A stretch of DNA of 64,000 nucleotides from Calliopum simillimum (GCA_951812925.1 OX638368.1:128611309-128675308), one strand, 5' to 3'. Shown: positions 12,001-22,214, counted from the first letter of the stretch. Translations and numbers: made by a program. The notes: generated from the sequence alone by a model not told the origin.

Positions 12001-15000
12001 CAGATTTCAGGAAAAAAAAAGAAGGGTACTCTACGTCGTCCCATTAAGATAGCTTGTTTGATCGCTGTGATGAGTTTTTTAAGGGTTTTTTACCATGAAC
12101 TGTTCGAATTCACAATTTTTAAAATAATTATATATAAAAAATGCATGTAAAAAAACAGAAATTTTAATACAATAATATTTATTTTAAGATATTCAATTCA
12201 AAATTTGTATAGTCAAGAAGACTAAAATTTAACCTAAGTACTAAATTCTTTTTGACCTTTTCAGATCGGTTAAGAAACAAAAAATTTATAAATGTTATAA
12301 GGGGCCATTCACATATTACGTAACGCAATTTTCGACCAATTTTACAACCCCCTCCCCCTCTAGTAACGCAACAAATCTAAATTTTGGTAATTTAAATTTG
12401 AATTTCTTGTCGCATAAAATTATAAAATCGACGTTACGTAACGAAGTTGATGACCCCTCCTATCCCTACGTAACACTTCGTAACAAATCGTCCGACCCCC
12501 TCTACCCCTTGGCGCGTTACGTAATATGTAAACGGCCCCTAATTGAAAATTAGTGTGAAATATTTAAAATTTAGAAACTTCGATCGATCAAGAAACAAAA
12601 AAGGTATAAACGTTGTAGTTGAATATTAATATGAAATATTTATATTCTTAGGGCCAATTTCACAGTGTTAGCTTAAGCTTTAGCTTAGCTAAACCGTTAG
12701 TGGAGCTTAAGCGGCCCTTAAATAATTTTCATTTTCACAGTTGACTAGCTCACTCCTTTCATTAGCATAGACACAAACCGAAATCGCAGGTAAACAAATT
12801 TGACAGTAAACGACTTTGACGTAAAATATTGTTTACATTTGAAAAAAAATTTTCAATAAAATTTAAAACATTTTTAACTTATAATGCAATTGACTTTATC
12901 ATTGGCCAACAAAAATGGTAACACCAATGAAAACGCTGTAATTTGGAGCCCCCTTAACTAAATTAGAAGCCAAAAGCCGGTTAAAATCTTATGTTTTATT
13001 TGTACCATATTTTTTTCACATAAACTATTTTCTTGGTCCAATGTATCTTGCAATTCAATTGTGCTGCATATTCTTAATGCATTTACTAAATCTGATTGTA
13101 AATTTTAGGTGAATTCCAGATTGTTGGAAATGGTGCCGTGACATAATCCCCACGGACATAATCCCCATTCACGATATGGGGACTATGTTCGCAAGTTATT
13201 CGGACATAATCCCCATTTTTTCAATGGGGATTATGTCCGCAAGTGTTTCGGACATAATCCCCATGAAAAAACGGACATAGTCCCCATAACGATATTTTGT
13301 TATTGACAACAGAAGTAGCTCAGGATTTACAACTCACAAAAATTCCAATACCGTTTCCGCGGCGGCCTTCAGCCGCTGATCAGTCTATAATATATCCAAC
13401 ACCTAGTTTGCTAGCCACAGTAATTTTTCATAAGAGTAGGGGTAAGTGGGCGGCCTGCGGCCGCAGCTCAGGATTTAAAACTCCCAAAAATCCAACACCG
13501 GCTTCGCGGCGGCCTTCGGCCGCGAATCAGTCTATAATATATCCATCACCTAGTTTGCTAGCCACAGTAATTTTTCATAAGAGTAGGGGTAAGTGGGCGG
13601 CCTGCGGCCGCAGCTCAGGATTTAAAACTCCCAAAAATCCAACATCGGCTTCGCGGCGGCCTTCGGCCGCGGATCAGTCTATAACATCCAACACTATATA
13701 AATTTTTTAAATGGATTATTGCAAAAATTTTGTTCAATCTTAATTAAATTTTTCGGACATAACCCCCATTGGCATTATGTCCGAAAAATTTGCGGACATA
13801 ACCCCCATGACCAAAATGGGGATTATGACCGAAAAATTTTCGGACATAATCCCCATTTACGAAATGGGGATTATGTCCGTTGGGATTATGTCCGGTAACC
13901 GTTGGAAATATGGAGAAATGCGCATTAAAGCAGCGCGTTCAAATTGCCGACTGCTGTCAATATGCTGCGAATGTTCTGAAACGAAATAGAGCAAACAATG
14001 CTGCAAAAATTATTTGACTGGAAACATGACGAAAGGTGAACCTTGAATATAAAAGTAGGGTTGTGGAACAATTAATACTGCGGTAGTGCTACCGCTTTTC
14101 TGTCATCTCGAGTTCTTTCTTTCCAAATGCGTATATGATTGAGATCTGGATATACGTCCTTGCCCTTTCTTTAATTTTTGCTGCCTCTTTCACAATATAA
14201 TTGCTTGTTGCTTGAATTCTGTTAATTCGTTTATATTTTTAAAATAAATTTTTAGTTTGTTTATTTTCAAATCTTTTATTTTTTTTTTGACAATGTCTAT
14301 TGTGACATAAATACCACTTAAGCCGCCCTAACTATTTTAAGCGTCAAATGACCGGAGCTTAAGCGGCCCTTAAATTCAAATGACTGTGAAAATGAAATTT
14401 GTAGTTAAACTACACTAAACAAATAAACTACGCTTAAGCTCACACTGTGAAATTGGGCCTTAGTACTCCAAAAACTAATTTTTTTATCTTCAAGCCCCCA
14501 AAAAGAGGGGTCAGACTCTCTGTTGAGTGGTGGATTAAGTAACTATAATCTTATAAATATTTAATTTTTCTGTACTTTTCGACGAGTCAATTTTTAAATG
14601 CTTTGCGGTACCCGCGTGAACACCGTCACTGATCGTTCTAAATAAAAAATTAAATTAAAAGTGAAAGTTCGAATTCCTACATATATACAATCTCGTATTT
14701 CAACTAGACTCAAATGGTAAAAGTTAAGAAAGAAATAAAAAATTTGTGATATACCATATCAAAAACTACATATTGTGAAAACGTGATTTCTTAAATGAAA
14801 AACATAAGTTCAAGAGTATAATAAAAATTTTATTGCTAGAACAAATTTTAAAAAGCAATATTAGGAAGTTATAGATGGCATCTTAAGGATATCAATATAT
14901 TACTTTGATTGAAGTATTTTTCCCATAAAAGCAATAATACGAGTAACATAATTTAAAAATAAAATTAAATTTCAAAAATTTTAAACCAAAATGTGTTCAA

Positions 15001-15214
15001 ATCCCATTACTTACCATTTAATCTTTCGTTTAGTTCGTTCTACATCAAACTTGCAGTTACGTAGAAAAAATAATAAATTTTGTAGATCACTACTGGCGTT
15101 AATATGTGGATTCTCATCTAGCCATTTGGATAGTTGTTGTAATTGTAAATTTACTCTCTCTGGTTCAGAGTCGAGTTTAGTTAGTTTTGTGAAATCATGC
15201 AACATCTTGGCCAA
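6048..15214 (-). CDS. CRAL-TRIO domain lipid-transfer protein (alpha-TTP-like), 4 exons
   Basis: Seen: minus-strand exons 15214-15015, 8470-8278, 7890-7661 and 6249-6048. Every junction keeps frame and has GT-AG borders (donors GTAAGT, GTAAGT, GTATGA). Total 274 codons, start ATG at 15214, stop TAA at 6050-6048. Exon 1 encodes the helical CRAL-TRIO N-terminal segment ([22 protein letters not shown]). Exon 2 gives '[15 protein letters not shown]' plus the start of the lipid-binding domain. Exon 3 carries the core ([20 protein letters not shown], then [15 protein letters not shown]). Exon 4 ends the fold with '[12 protein letters not shown]', the PKElGG motif of alpha-tocopherol-transfer/clavesin proteins. 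Family knowledge: these soluble proteins carry vitamin E, retinoids or phosphoinositides between membranes; the ligand here cannot be told. Length is slightly shorter than usual. Intron 1 (8471-15014) is filled with nested transposons; intron 2 is mostly one MITE. Confidence 0.9.
6250..7660. repeat. Intron 3 of the CRAL-TRIO gene, with two hairpin repeats
   Basis: Two hairpins follow each other at about 7279-7421 (stem 'ttccgtaaacgaaatcgaaa') and 7467-7576 (stem 'ttgatttccagaatcgaaa'). Each is preceded by 'acccttatcat.taattcgatttcgattg'. They look like two copies of one small inverted-repeat element. The segment 6300-7190 has nothing I can name. Confidence 0.5.
7937..8242. repeat. Palindromic MITE filling intron 2 (family with 39484-39745)
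   Basis: Long inverted ends: 'gcctatcattgaatccatcg' against 'cgatggattcaatgataggc'. The element occupies about 306 of the 387 bp of intron 2 of the CRAL-TRIO gene, leaving fewer than 50 bp on either side for the splice signals. A second, diverged copy ends in the same 'acaggcctgattg' at 39745. Confidence 0.75.
9205..9932 (-). mobile_element. Internally deleted mariner element
   Basis: TIRs 'tactatttatatttcgggaa' and, inverted, 'ttcccgacatataagtagtg' are bounded by TA on both sides. On the minus strand, 9758-9516 begins '[20 protein letters not shown]', homologous to the start of the mariner transposase at 34059-33688, and then degrades. At 728 bp it is about half a full mariner. It is dead. 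Confidence 0.75.
10028..11860 (-). mobile_element. 5'-truncated jockey-superfamily LINE with reverse transcriptase
   Basis: The minus strand is open from the truncated edge near 11860 to a stop at 10481 (about 460 codons). It encodes reverse transcriptase blocks: '[19 protein letters not shown]', '[16 protein letters not shown]', '[20 protein letters not shown]', '[16 protein letters not shown]', the catalytic '[13 protein letters not shown]' and the thumb region '[11 protein letters not shown]...KYLGV'. The endonuclease and ORF1 are missing, as expected for 5' truncation. Downstream an AATAAA precedes a short TTGAAC-repeat tail (10031-10050). The open frame suggests a fairly young insertion. 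The clade within the jockey superfamily cannot be fixed by eye. Confidence 0.88.
12301..12539. mobile_element. PIF/Harbinger-like MITE with TAA duplication
   Basis: Inverted ends GGGGCCATTCACATATTACG and, reverse-complemented, GGGGCCGTTTACATATTACG are flanked by TAA on both sides. A 3-bp TWA duplication with GGGCC ends is the PIF/Harbinger signature. It is non-coding. A broken relative lies at 20938-21060. Confidence 0.75.
13132..13900. mobile_element. Word-array element 'GGACATAATCCCCAT' with GC-rich tandem core, 9-bp TSD
   Basis: The identical 9-mer GTTGGAAAT abuts both ends (13123-13131 and 13901-13909). Each end carries several copies of CGGACATAATCCCCAT or its complement, in mixed orientation. 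The centre (13317-13698) is a GC-rich tandem repeat. A frame across 13297-13701 is only a translation of this tandem repeat. A 9-bp duplication is typical of Mutator-like elements (MULEs). No transposase is present. Confidence 0.8.
13317..13698. repeat. GC-rich tandem core, ~148-bp unit, about 2.6 copies
   Basis: Units start at 13317, 13465 and 13612 (periods 148 and 147 bp). Each holds 'gcggcctgcggccgcagctc' and 'cttcgcggcggccttcggcc', with NotI-type GCGGCCGC in two of them. It is strikingly GC-rich for this genome. Single-unit copies of the same sequence lie at 30385-30532 and, inverted, at 63141-63263, inside elements with different ends. Confidence 0.85.
14463..15014. other. Remainder of CRAL-TRIO intron 1
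   Basis: AT-rich; no recognisable element. It ends at the exon 1 donor (minus-strand TG|GTAAGTAATGG). Confidence 0.4.
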
Positions 15215-15500
15215 CGATTTTTTTCACCACTGACTTGCTGACTAATCGACACAGAAAAATTTAAATAAAACTTTTATCAGTTATTTATAGAAATAAAAGA
15301 AATCTAAATAAACAAAAAGAGCAGAAAGAAGAAAACTTGAAGTCGACACATGAAAGAAGCGCGCACTCAATTAATTACAAGTAATGCAAATAATCGCGAG
15401 TAAGTTGTGATCTAAGTAGCGCTGATATATATAATTATACTCGTTCATAATATAGCTGATAGCAAAGATCGTCGTCAACTGTTTAGTTGGAGGGCAAAAA
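15215..15500 (-). promoter_or_regulatory. Presumed promoter and 5' UTR of the CRAL-TRIO gene
   Basis: This is the sequence just upstream (minus sense) of the ATG at 15214. No unambiguous TATA box or initiator can be assigned; the placement rests only on the position of exon 1. Confidence 0.3.
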
Positions 15501-16058
15501 ATCAAATAAATAAAAAACAAAACAAAAATTTCATAAATATTGTAATACGAGTTTGAATAAATTGTAAAGCAACAAAGTTACATAAATACATACATAATAT
15601 GTATGTATATAAAACAAAACACAAATTAATGCGTCTTAAAAAATATTGTTATATACATAGTACATATCAACATATGTTTTATTTAATTGAGATTTTATTC
15701 AAAAAAATTGTTCGTGCTAGTTAAAGGTTTGCAATAGAGAGATAACTTTGTTTTCAAAGGTTTCTATAGCTCATCTAAAGGAATCTTAACTCAGAATAAT
15801 CTGATTAACAGCTTAAACGAGCTACAAAGCATTAAGAAAAACTTTTCTGAAAGATTGACTAACGCCTCATGTCCGCACAACTAGCCAGATAGCATATGAC
15901 ATTTCAACCATGAAAATAAGGCAGAAAATACCACAACGCATTGGGCCAAAAATTTTTCAAGTTAGTCCCTTAAGGATAGCAACTAGAATTTTTTTTTCTA
16001 AAATATTTAGCAAAAAACAGTAAATAAAATGATATCTTTTTGTAAAAATTTTTTTTCA
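15501..16058. other. Intergenic, nothing recognised
   Basis: AT-rich with 'acatacata' simple-sequence patches. No gene or repeat was assigned. Confidence 0.4.
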
Positions 16059-16268
16059 ATAATCGAGCCGTTCAAAATGACAATGGTGCAACTCCAAAAC
16101 GGGGCATATAATTTTTTCAACTTAACTTCAACAATTTCATATCATCAAGTAAATTTTTCGTGAAAACAGAAATCAATTTTATTCATCCCTAACAAAATAT
16201 CAGCCAATTAATATTATGACATTACATTCGTTTTGGAGTTGCACCATTGTCATTTTGAACGGCTCAAT
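16059..16268. repeat. MITE family A, complete copy
   Basis: Near-perfect inverted ends: 'gagccgttcaaaatgacaat' against 'attgtcattttgaacggctc', continuing inward through 'ggtgcaactccaaaacg'. The interior matches bases 1-155 and the inverted copy at 55500-55730. Confidence 0.8.
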
Positions 16269-17105
16269 AATTTAAAACCCTATTTCAAATAAATAAATAG
16301 AAATTTAAGCTACTTCTCCGCCTCTGAGATAATTATAAAACTAGTAATAGTGTAACCTATGACCTGGCTAAACATAAGTCTGAGTGAAATTTGGCTGGAT
16401 TATCTCAAAAAACTTTTCGGCATAGCGGTTTAAATCTGCCACACCTTCTTGTCCGAGTTTGTCTAGTTTTTTGAGTGAAATTTAGTTGGATTATCTCAAA
16501 AAACTCTTTCAGTATAGCATTTTGAAGCTTTTGCTTATAGGGGTGGGGCCACGCTCTCTTGTTCAATTTTACCCAGTTTTTGCTCAGAGCTTGCATTAAT
16601 AGTTTTTAGTGTCTGAGTGAAATTTGGTTGGATTATTTCCAAAAAATTTTTAGTATAATGTTTTGAAGCTTTTGCTTATGTGGGAGGTGCTACGCCCTCT
16701 TGTCCGAAATGGCCAAGTTTTTTTACAGAGCTTGCTAAGACCATTCCTAGTATTTATGAGTGTTTCGGTTGCATTGTCGTGAAAAATACTCCTAAAGTTG
16801 AATTTTGATAATATTTTTTGTATGGGTGGTAGGCGTGTTCGTTGACCAATTTCGCTCATTTTCAATCCCACGAGCTAACTTTTACGACGGTGGCAGTGAA
16901 CTAAATTTCATTGAATTATCTTGCTCAGTTTTCTCAAAAAATGTATTTCCACTCACACCCAGTCAGCCAGACAGACGGACATGGCTATATCGACTCAGGA
17001 TGTGACGCTGATCAAGAATAAATATACTTTTCTACATCTGCCACGCCTTCTTCTCTACTTCACAAAGGGAAGGACAAAATGAATATACCCGAGGTGTAGG
17101 GTATA
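16269..17105. repeat. Dispersed repeat B, copy 1 of a tandem pair
   Basis: Starts 'aaccctatttcaaataaata', contains repeated blocks with 'ttttgctcagagcttgcatt' and 'gtgaaatttggttggattat', and ends with 'agacagacggacatggc', 'gatcaagaata' and 'ggtgtagggtata'. Copy 2 begins at 17846. The 'cagacggacatggct..gatcaagaata' module is familiar from intergenic repeats of many flies, but I cannot assign a class. Frames in it are not genes. Confidence 0.65.
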
Positions 17106-17107
17106 AT

Positions 17108-17843
17108 AACACTGTTCGACAATTTCGAACTTTTTTTAAAACACATTAGAAATCCAAAAAATTCTTAAAGTAGACAATAAAAAAAAATACCCGTGTCTCG
17201 TGGTCACATTTTTTTTTTAATTGATTTTTGAAGTTTTTTTATCCACTGCACATGAAAAAACCAAAAATACCGGATTCTTGTGAATTTAACTATATGATCC
17301 TTACATCTGAGGTGTATCATGTGTTCAGCAAACTTATGCAGGATATTGCGGGGAATATTTTTGTATAAAATGTTAACCCTGTTTAACCCTCACATCTGGG
17401 TCATTTTTGCTCTTTTCTTAAAAAGGTACAAAAATGACACCCAAAACAGGGGATTATTTAGTCAGTATGAACTACAGAAATATTTGCTATAAAATTACAC
17501 TATTAGTTGCTGAACACTAAAAAAGCAAAATTTTATACTGAAAGCAAAAAAATAGTTAAAATCAGTAAGCAGTTCTAACAATAAATATTTTCCAAATTTC
17601 ACCCCACCGCTTAACTCAACTGTCAGGATCATATAGTTAAATTCATCGATTTAACACAAGAATGCGGTATTTTTGTTTTTTTCATATACAGTAGATAAAA
17701 AAACTTCAAAAATCAATTAAAAAAAAAAATGTGACGTGCTGGGAAAACCACGAGACACGGGTATTTTTTTTAACGTCTACTTTCAGAACTTTTTGGATTT
17801 TTTCATGTGTTTTTTTTTTTTTTTTTTGTGTCGGACTGTGTTA
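17108..17843. repeat. Palindromic element, ~0.74 kb
   Basis: Arms mirror each other: 'aatacccgtgtctcgtggt' on the left against 'accacgagacacgggtatt' on the right. 'aacttcaaaaatcaatt' on the right faces its complement on the left, and the ends are 'aacactgttcgaca' and 'tgtcggactgtgtt'. The centre (about 17300-17620) is not palindromic and non-coding. It lies exactly between the two tandem copies of repeat B. Confidence 0.75.
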
Positions 17844-18506
17844 TTGAAAACCCTATTTCAAATAAATAAATAGAAATTTAAGCAACTTCTCCGCCTCTGA
17901 GATAATTATAAAACTAGTAAGAGTGTAACCTATGGCCTGGCTAAACATTAAATACCCTACACTGCAGTATTTAGAAAATGTTGCTTATATGGGAGATGCC
18001 ACGCCCTCTTATCCGAGTTCACTTAGTTTTTACTCAGAGCTTGCATTTATAGTTCTAAGTGAGTGAAATTTAGTTGGATTATCTCAAAAAACGTTTTCAG
18101 TGTAGCGTTTTGAAGCATTTGCTTATATGGGAGGTGCCACACCGTCTTGTCCGAGTTCTTCTAGTTTTTTAAATAAAATTTAGTTGGATTGTCTTTAAAA
18201 ATCTCTTTCAGTATAGCATTTTTAAGCTTTTGCTTGTATGGGAGTTGCCACGCCCTCTTGTACGAATTCAACTAGGTTTTTGCTCAGAGCTTGTATTTAT
18301 AGTTCTTAGAATCTGAGTAAAATTTAGTTCGATTATCTCAAAAAACGCTTTCAGTATAGCGTGCCACGCCCTTTTATCCGAATTCGCTCAGTTTTTACTC
18401 AGAGCTTGCCCTTACAATTCAGAGTATTTATGTGTATTTTGGTCGAATTGTCATGGAAAAATACTCCTAAAGTTGAATTTTGAATATATTTTTTGTATGG
18501 GCGGTA

Positions 18507-20340
18507 TAGGCAGACACGTTTCTAGATTGGGTCTTACTGACGTAGGAGATCTTTGTAGAAGTTGTAAAGATCCTGACGTCAAAGAGTCCATTTTTCATTT
18601 CCTTTGTGAATGCCCAGCGTTGACTAACCGACGTTACAAGGTGTTCGAAAGTCACTTCTTCGACTCTCTTGAAGAAATAGCTCAAAAGAGTCCCAAATCC
18701 ATTTTGGAGCTTATAAATATTCACATAGGGCTGTGATCATCTCACTTTTTTCGAAATTTGCAGTTGGGTTTTCTGATTTTTATAAAAATTCACAGAGATG
18801 TTCTAAGTGCTTAGCATTATTAGTTTTGCGAAAAAAAAATTTTTTTCCAAGTTATGGGTATGGAACTTCATAGTGTCCAAGTGGTGTTTTTGCGAAAAAT
18901 CGATGCAATTTTTTTTTCCAAGTCCCGCCTTTTTCTCAAAAATAAATTTTTTAAATTTTTGTTTTCGGATTCTTGTAGCATTTTAAACATTAATTTATTT
19001 TCCATTTTTAAATTTGGAAAATTTTGAAAATTTACAAAATGGCGGCCATTTTTTGAAAAATTTTAAATGGGATTATCTCAAAATAATATTCTTTTTATTT
19101 TTTTATTTTTTTTTTACGAAAAGGTGAATGAAATACAAACATTTTGTAGAAAACTTGTTTTGCGCTAAATGGCTGCGAGAGCCACAGGAACTTTTTTTCT
19201 AAAAAGTCACGTGACAATTTTTTTAACTTTGTTTTGTGCTTTCATTTACACCCACTAGGTGGCCAAAAAAAAAAAATTTCAAAGTACAAGGATATAACTT
19301 CCATTACTTAGAAAATAGAAGCTATAACAAAAAAACCAATATTTCCTATACGAATCATAAAAATAAGTATTGACGAAATGACGGCCATGTTTTGAAAAAT
19401 CTTAAAAATCAATTTTCCAAAAAAAAAATTTTTTTTTTCTTAAAAGTTTTTTTAATGAAATCTTTTGAAAGGTTATGATGAACATTCGTTTTTCAAAACA
19501 CTTTAGTTAAAAAAAAAAAAAAAAAAAAAATTTTTTTTTGGAAAATTGATTTTAAGATTTTTCAAAACATGGCAGTCATTTCGTCAATACTTATTTTTAT
19601 GATTCGTATAGGAATAATTGGTTTTTTTGGTATAGCTTCTATTTTCTAAATAATGGAAGTTATATCCTTGTACTTTGAAATTTTTTTTTTGGCCACCTAG
19701 TGGGTGTAAATGAAAGCACAAAACAAAGTTAAAAAAATTGTCACGTGACTTTTTAGAAAAAAAGTTCCTGTGGCTCTCGCAGCCATTTAGCGCAAAACAA
19801 GTCTTCCACAAAATGTTTGTATTTCATTCACATTTTTGTAAAAAAAAAATAAAAAAATAAAAAGAATATTATTTTGAGATAATCAACTTTTAAGATTTTT
19901 CAAAAAATGGCCGCCATTTTGTAAATTTTCAAAATTTTCCAAATTTAAAAATGGAAAATAAATTAATGTTTAAAATGCTACAAGAATCCGAAAACAAAAA
20001 TTTAAAAAATTTATTTTTGACAAAATGGCGGGACTTGGAAAAAAAAATTGCATCGATTTTTCGCAAAAACACCAATTGGACACTATGAAGTTCCATGCCC
20101 ATAACTTGGAAAAAAAAATTTTTTTCGCAAAACTAATAATGAGAGGTCTCCATGCTAAGCACTTAGAACATCTCTGTGAATTTTTATAAAAATCAGAGAA
20201 CCCAACTGCAAATTTCGAAAAAAGTGAGATGATCACAGCCATAGGTTAACAACGAAGTAATATATCGGGTATACAATGGGCCTAATCGCGGCCTAAGTTA
20301 TGATGGCAACTGCCATCTCCCGCGCTAACCTAACCTAACC
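18507..20340 (+). mobile_element. 5'-truncated LINE 3' end, 11-bp TSD
   Basis: The 11-mer TATGGGCGGTA occurs immediately before (18496-18506) and after (20341-20351). The insert encodes the C-terminal cysteine-histidine segment of a jockey-like ORF2 ('LCRSCKDPDVKESIFHFLCE' then CPALTNRR), and ends with 'gctaacctaacctaacc'. It is itself split by the palindrome at 18730-20239. Joined across that insertion the frame meets a TAA at once, so this is the natural ORF2 end. Confidence 0.85.
18730..20239. mobile_element. Giant palindrome (~1.5 kb), 6-bp TSD
   Basis: Two arms of roughly 700 bp are nearly exact inverted copies: GCTGTGATCATCTCAC at the left edge, GTGAGATGATCACAGC at the right. They meet at a short A/T-rich centre near 19440-19530. 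CATAGG flanks both sides (18724-18729 and 20240-20245). Frames such as 19811-19584 and 20242-19970 are chance products of the arms. No transposase. The element sits inside the LINE at 18507-20340 and so is younger than it. Confidence 0.9.
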
Positions 20341-20625
20341 TATGGGCGGTACGCGTGTTCGTTGATCGATTTCGCTCATTTTCAATCCCACGAGTTAACT
20401 TTTCCGACGAAGGCAGTGTTCTAAATTTCATTGAATTATCTCGCTCAGTTTTCTCAAAAAATGTATTTCCACGCGCACCCAGCCAGCCAGACAGACGGAA
20501 ATGGCTTTATCGAATCAGGTGGTGACGCTGATCAAGAATATATATACATTTCTATATCTGCCACGCCTCCTTCTCTGCGTTATAAACGGAAGGACAAAGT
20601 GAATATACCCTATGTGTAGGGTATA

Positions 20626-20772
20626 CAAATCAGTCTTGGTCTTGGTTATTTTTCGGAACCAAGACTAAGATGCTGATATAATTTCAAAGAAAAAACTAGG
20701 TCTCAAAACCAAGTCCAAGACTGATATGGATTAAGACTGCTAAGGTCTTGGTTTTGGTTTGCTTATCATTAC
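20626..20772. mobile_element. Deleted copy of the CCAAGA hAT-like MITE
   Basis: 'cagtcttggtcttggtt' at the left and 'aaggtcttggttttggtttg' followed by 'cttatcatta' at the right match the ends of the complete copies at 44560-44990 and 50395-50844. About two thirds of the interior is gone and the left terminus is lost. Confidence 0.65.
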
Positions 20773-20937
20773 TTTTCCAGAGAACATATCAAAGTTTCTA
20801 AAACTCATATGCTCCCATACAAATCGATGAATAATCGGGTAAGTCAATTTTGGGTCACAAGACACAACATCATGCTTTGCTATGCTATAAATAAATGTAA
20901 TATTAAAAAAAAAAATAAAAATTCTCACGGGAATAGA

Positions 20938-21060
20938 TTTATTACGTAAGATAAGATAAGGGTTAGGGTTATTAAAAAATCTTGCGATTTATAACGTGGG
21001 GGAGGGCGGATCGAAAATATGGGAAAAACGTCTTACGTAATAAATGAACGGCCCCTAACT
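20938..21060. repeat. Broken PIF/Harbinger-like MITE (relative of 12301-12539)
   Basis: 'ttattacgtaaga' at the left and 'ttacgtaataaatgaacggc' with 'ccctaa' at the right match the 12301-12539 element. The left terminal GGGGCC is missing. Confidence 0.55.
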
Positions 21061-22214
21061 GAAAGTTTGCATTTAAAAGGAATCAAGTTTTTTATATCTG
21101 TTTGAGTTTTTGGTGTCAAAATGAAGCTGTGATCAATGTGCAATGCGTTGAAAAATAAAAAGGTTTTTTTCTTTTTTTTGTGAATTTAAGCGAGATTCAC
21201 GCTTCCAATGTTTTCAATATATTTTGCTGATTTTTCTGCCAGGCCGACTAATTTCTGCATCCTTTCACAATTTTCTTTTTTTTTTTAAATCTAACGACTA
21301 CAAATTTTTTCATATATCTATATTTTCTCGTGGATGTGAATCGATCGTTTTTTTTATCTAATAGGAATAATAATTACATAGTCCTACCTCAGATAAAATC
21401 AAAAGTTTGGAATTTGTTTTATTTGTATTTTTAAATATTTTTTTTTTTTTCGAAAACTGTTTATTGCACTTTAATTTTTAATTGTTTATTAAGCACTGAC
21501 ACAATAATGTGAAAATGGTAACACAATTTGTTTTTTTTTTTTTTTCGCTAAATAAAAATTATTTTTTTATTACTTTATTTTAATTTAGTTTGATTGTTAA
21601 TATCACTTTACTATTTGAAAATAACGTTTCATGCACAGGTCAATTTAAGTACCTCGACCGATGTGTTGCTTGCAGCGCGACAATTGCCTTGACAATGACC
21701 AATGTGAATGCAACATTTAATTATTTTTTGTTTATTTTTTATTTTGGAATAGCACTCGCATTGTACAATGCCACAAGACAAGGGATGATTGACATGCTAA
21801 CTTAGTAATTTTTGGTTGCAAAATATGACTAATCTTTTGCTGCCGATCACACAAAAGCCATAAAATATCGATTAGAGCAAAATGTTTTTATCAGAGCAAA
21901 TTAATTGGATTAACAAGGGGAGTATCAGTGTAAATGTTTTTGCGATTAATTTATAAAGGTTGATATGAAATACAATTACCTTGGGTGTATGAAATACGGG
22001 TAAAGTGTGAGGAATAAGAGGAACTTTGTAGTCCATTTACCTTGACTCATATGAAATATGTTATGTTATGGGTACTTAGTTATGATGGTTATAAAATACA
22101 TGCAGTTTTTTTTATAATTATAAACACCACGTGGAACTTTTTTTTTTTTTAAATAGAAATTTATTTTAGAATTAAAAGGCTTTTTTTAGTGGCCAATAAT
22201 TTGGTTAACAATAT
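21061..22214. other. Intergenic, nothing recognised
   Basis: AT-rich with several poly-T runs. A 71-codon frame at 21590-21805 has no domain and no splice or promoter context; I do not call it. Confidence 0.4.

Larger units (their letters stand above)
8813..12070. repeat. Foldback element split by a mariner and a LINE
   Basis: The left arm (about 8813-9180) is the inverted copy of right-hand segments (9935-10030 and 11860-12070). For example 'aaaatgacatgctttttaaa' faces 'tttaaaaagcatgtcatttt', and 'aaagatcttctaag' faces 'ttagaagatctttg'. A mariner copy (9205-9932) sits between the arms. A LINE (10028-11860) interrupts the right arm. All lie within intron 1 of the CRAL-TRIO gene. Confidence 0.7.
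12651..14459. mobile_element. PIF/Harbinger-like element, TTA duplication, carrying a nested element
   Basis: Ends GGGCCAATTTCACAGTG and, inverted, GGCCCAATTTCACAGTG are flanked by TTA (12648-12650 and 14460-14462). Subterminal repeats 'gagcttaagcggcccttaaa' occur near both ends (around 12703 and 14350). Without the 769-bp insertion at 13132-13900 the element is about 1.0 kb and shows no intact transposase, so it is non-autonomous or decayed. Confidence 0.75.
17846..20625. repeat. Dispersed repeat B, copy 2, with nested LINE
   Basis: Again starts 'aaccctatttcaaataaata' and ends with the 'cagacagacgga' and 'gatcaagaata' modules (20490-20545). It is interrupted at 18507-20340 by a LINE. Removing that insertion leaves about 0.95 kb collinear with copy 1. 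Confidence 0.65.

Noticed and set aside
13297..13701. 134-codon frame
   Set aside because: It is a translation of the GC-rich tandem repeat; its own repeat follows the DNA repeat exactly and it has no start or splice context.
18467..18724. 85-codon minus frame
   Set aside because: Antisense of the LINE C-terminal segment, which has the recognisable Cys-His pattern on the plus strand.
20323..20342. Telomere-like CCTAA repeats
   Set aside because: Only three units, directly at the LINE 3' end with its target duplication; this is a retrotransposon tail. Flies lack this telomere repeat.
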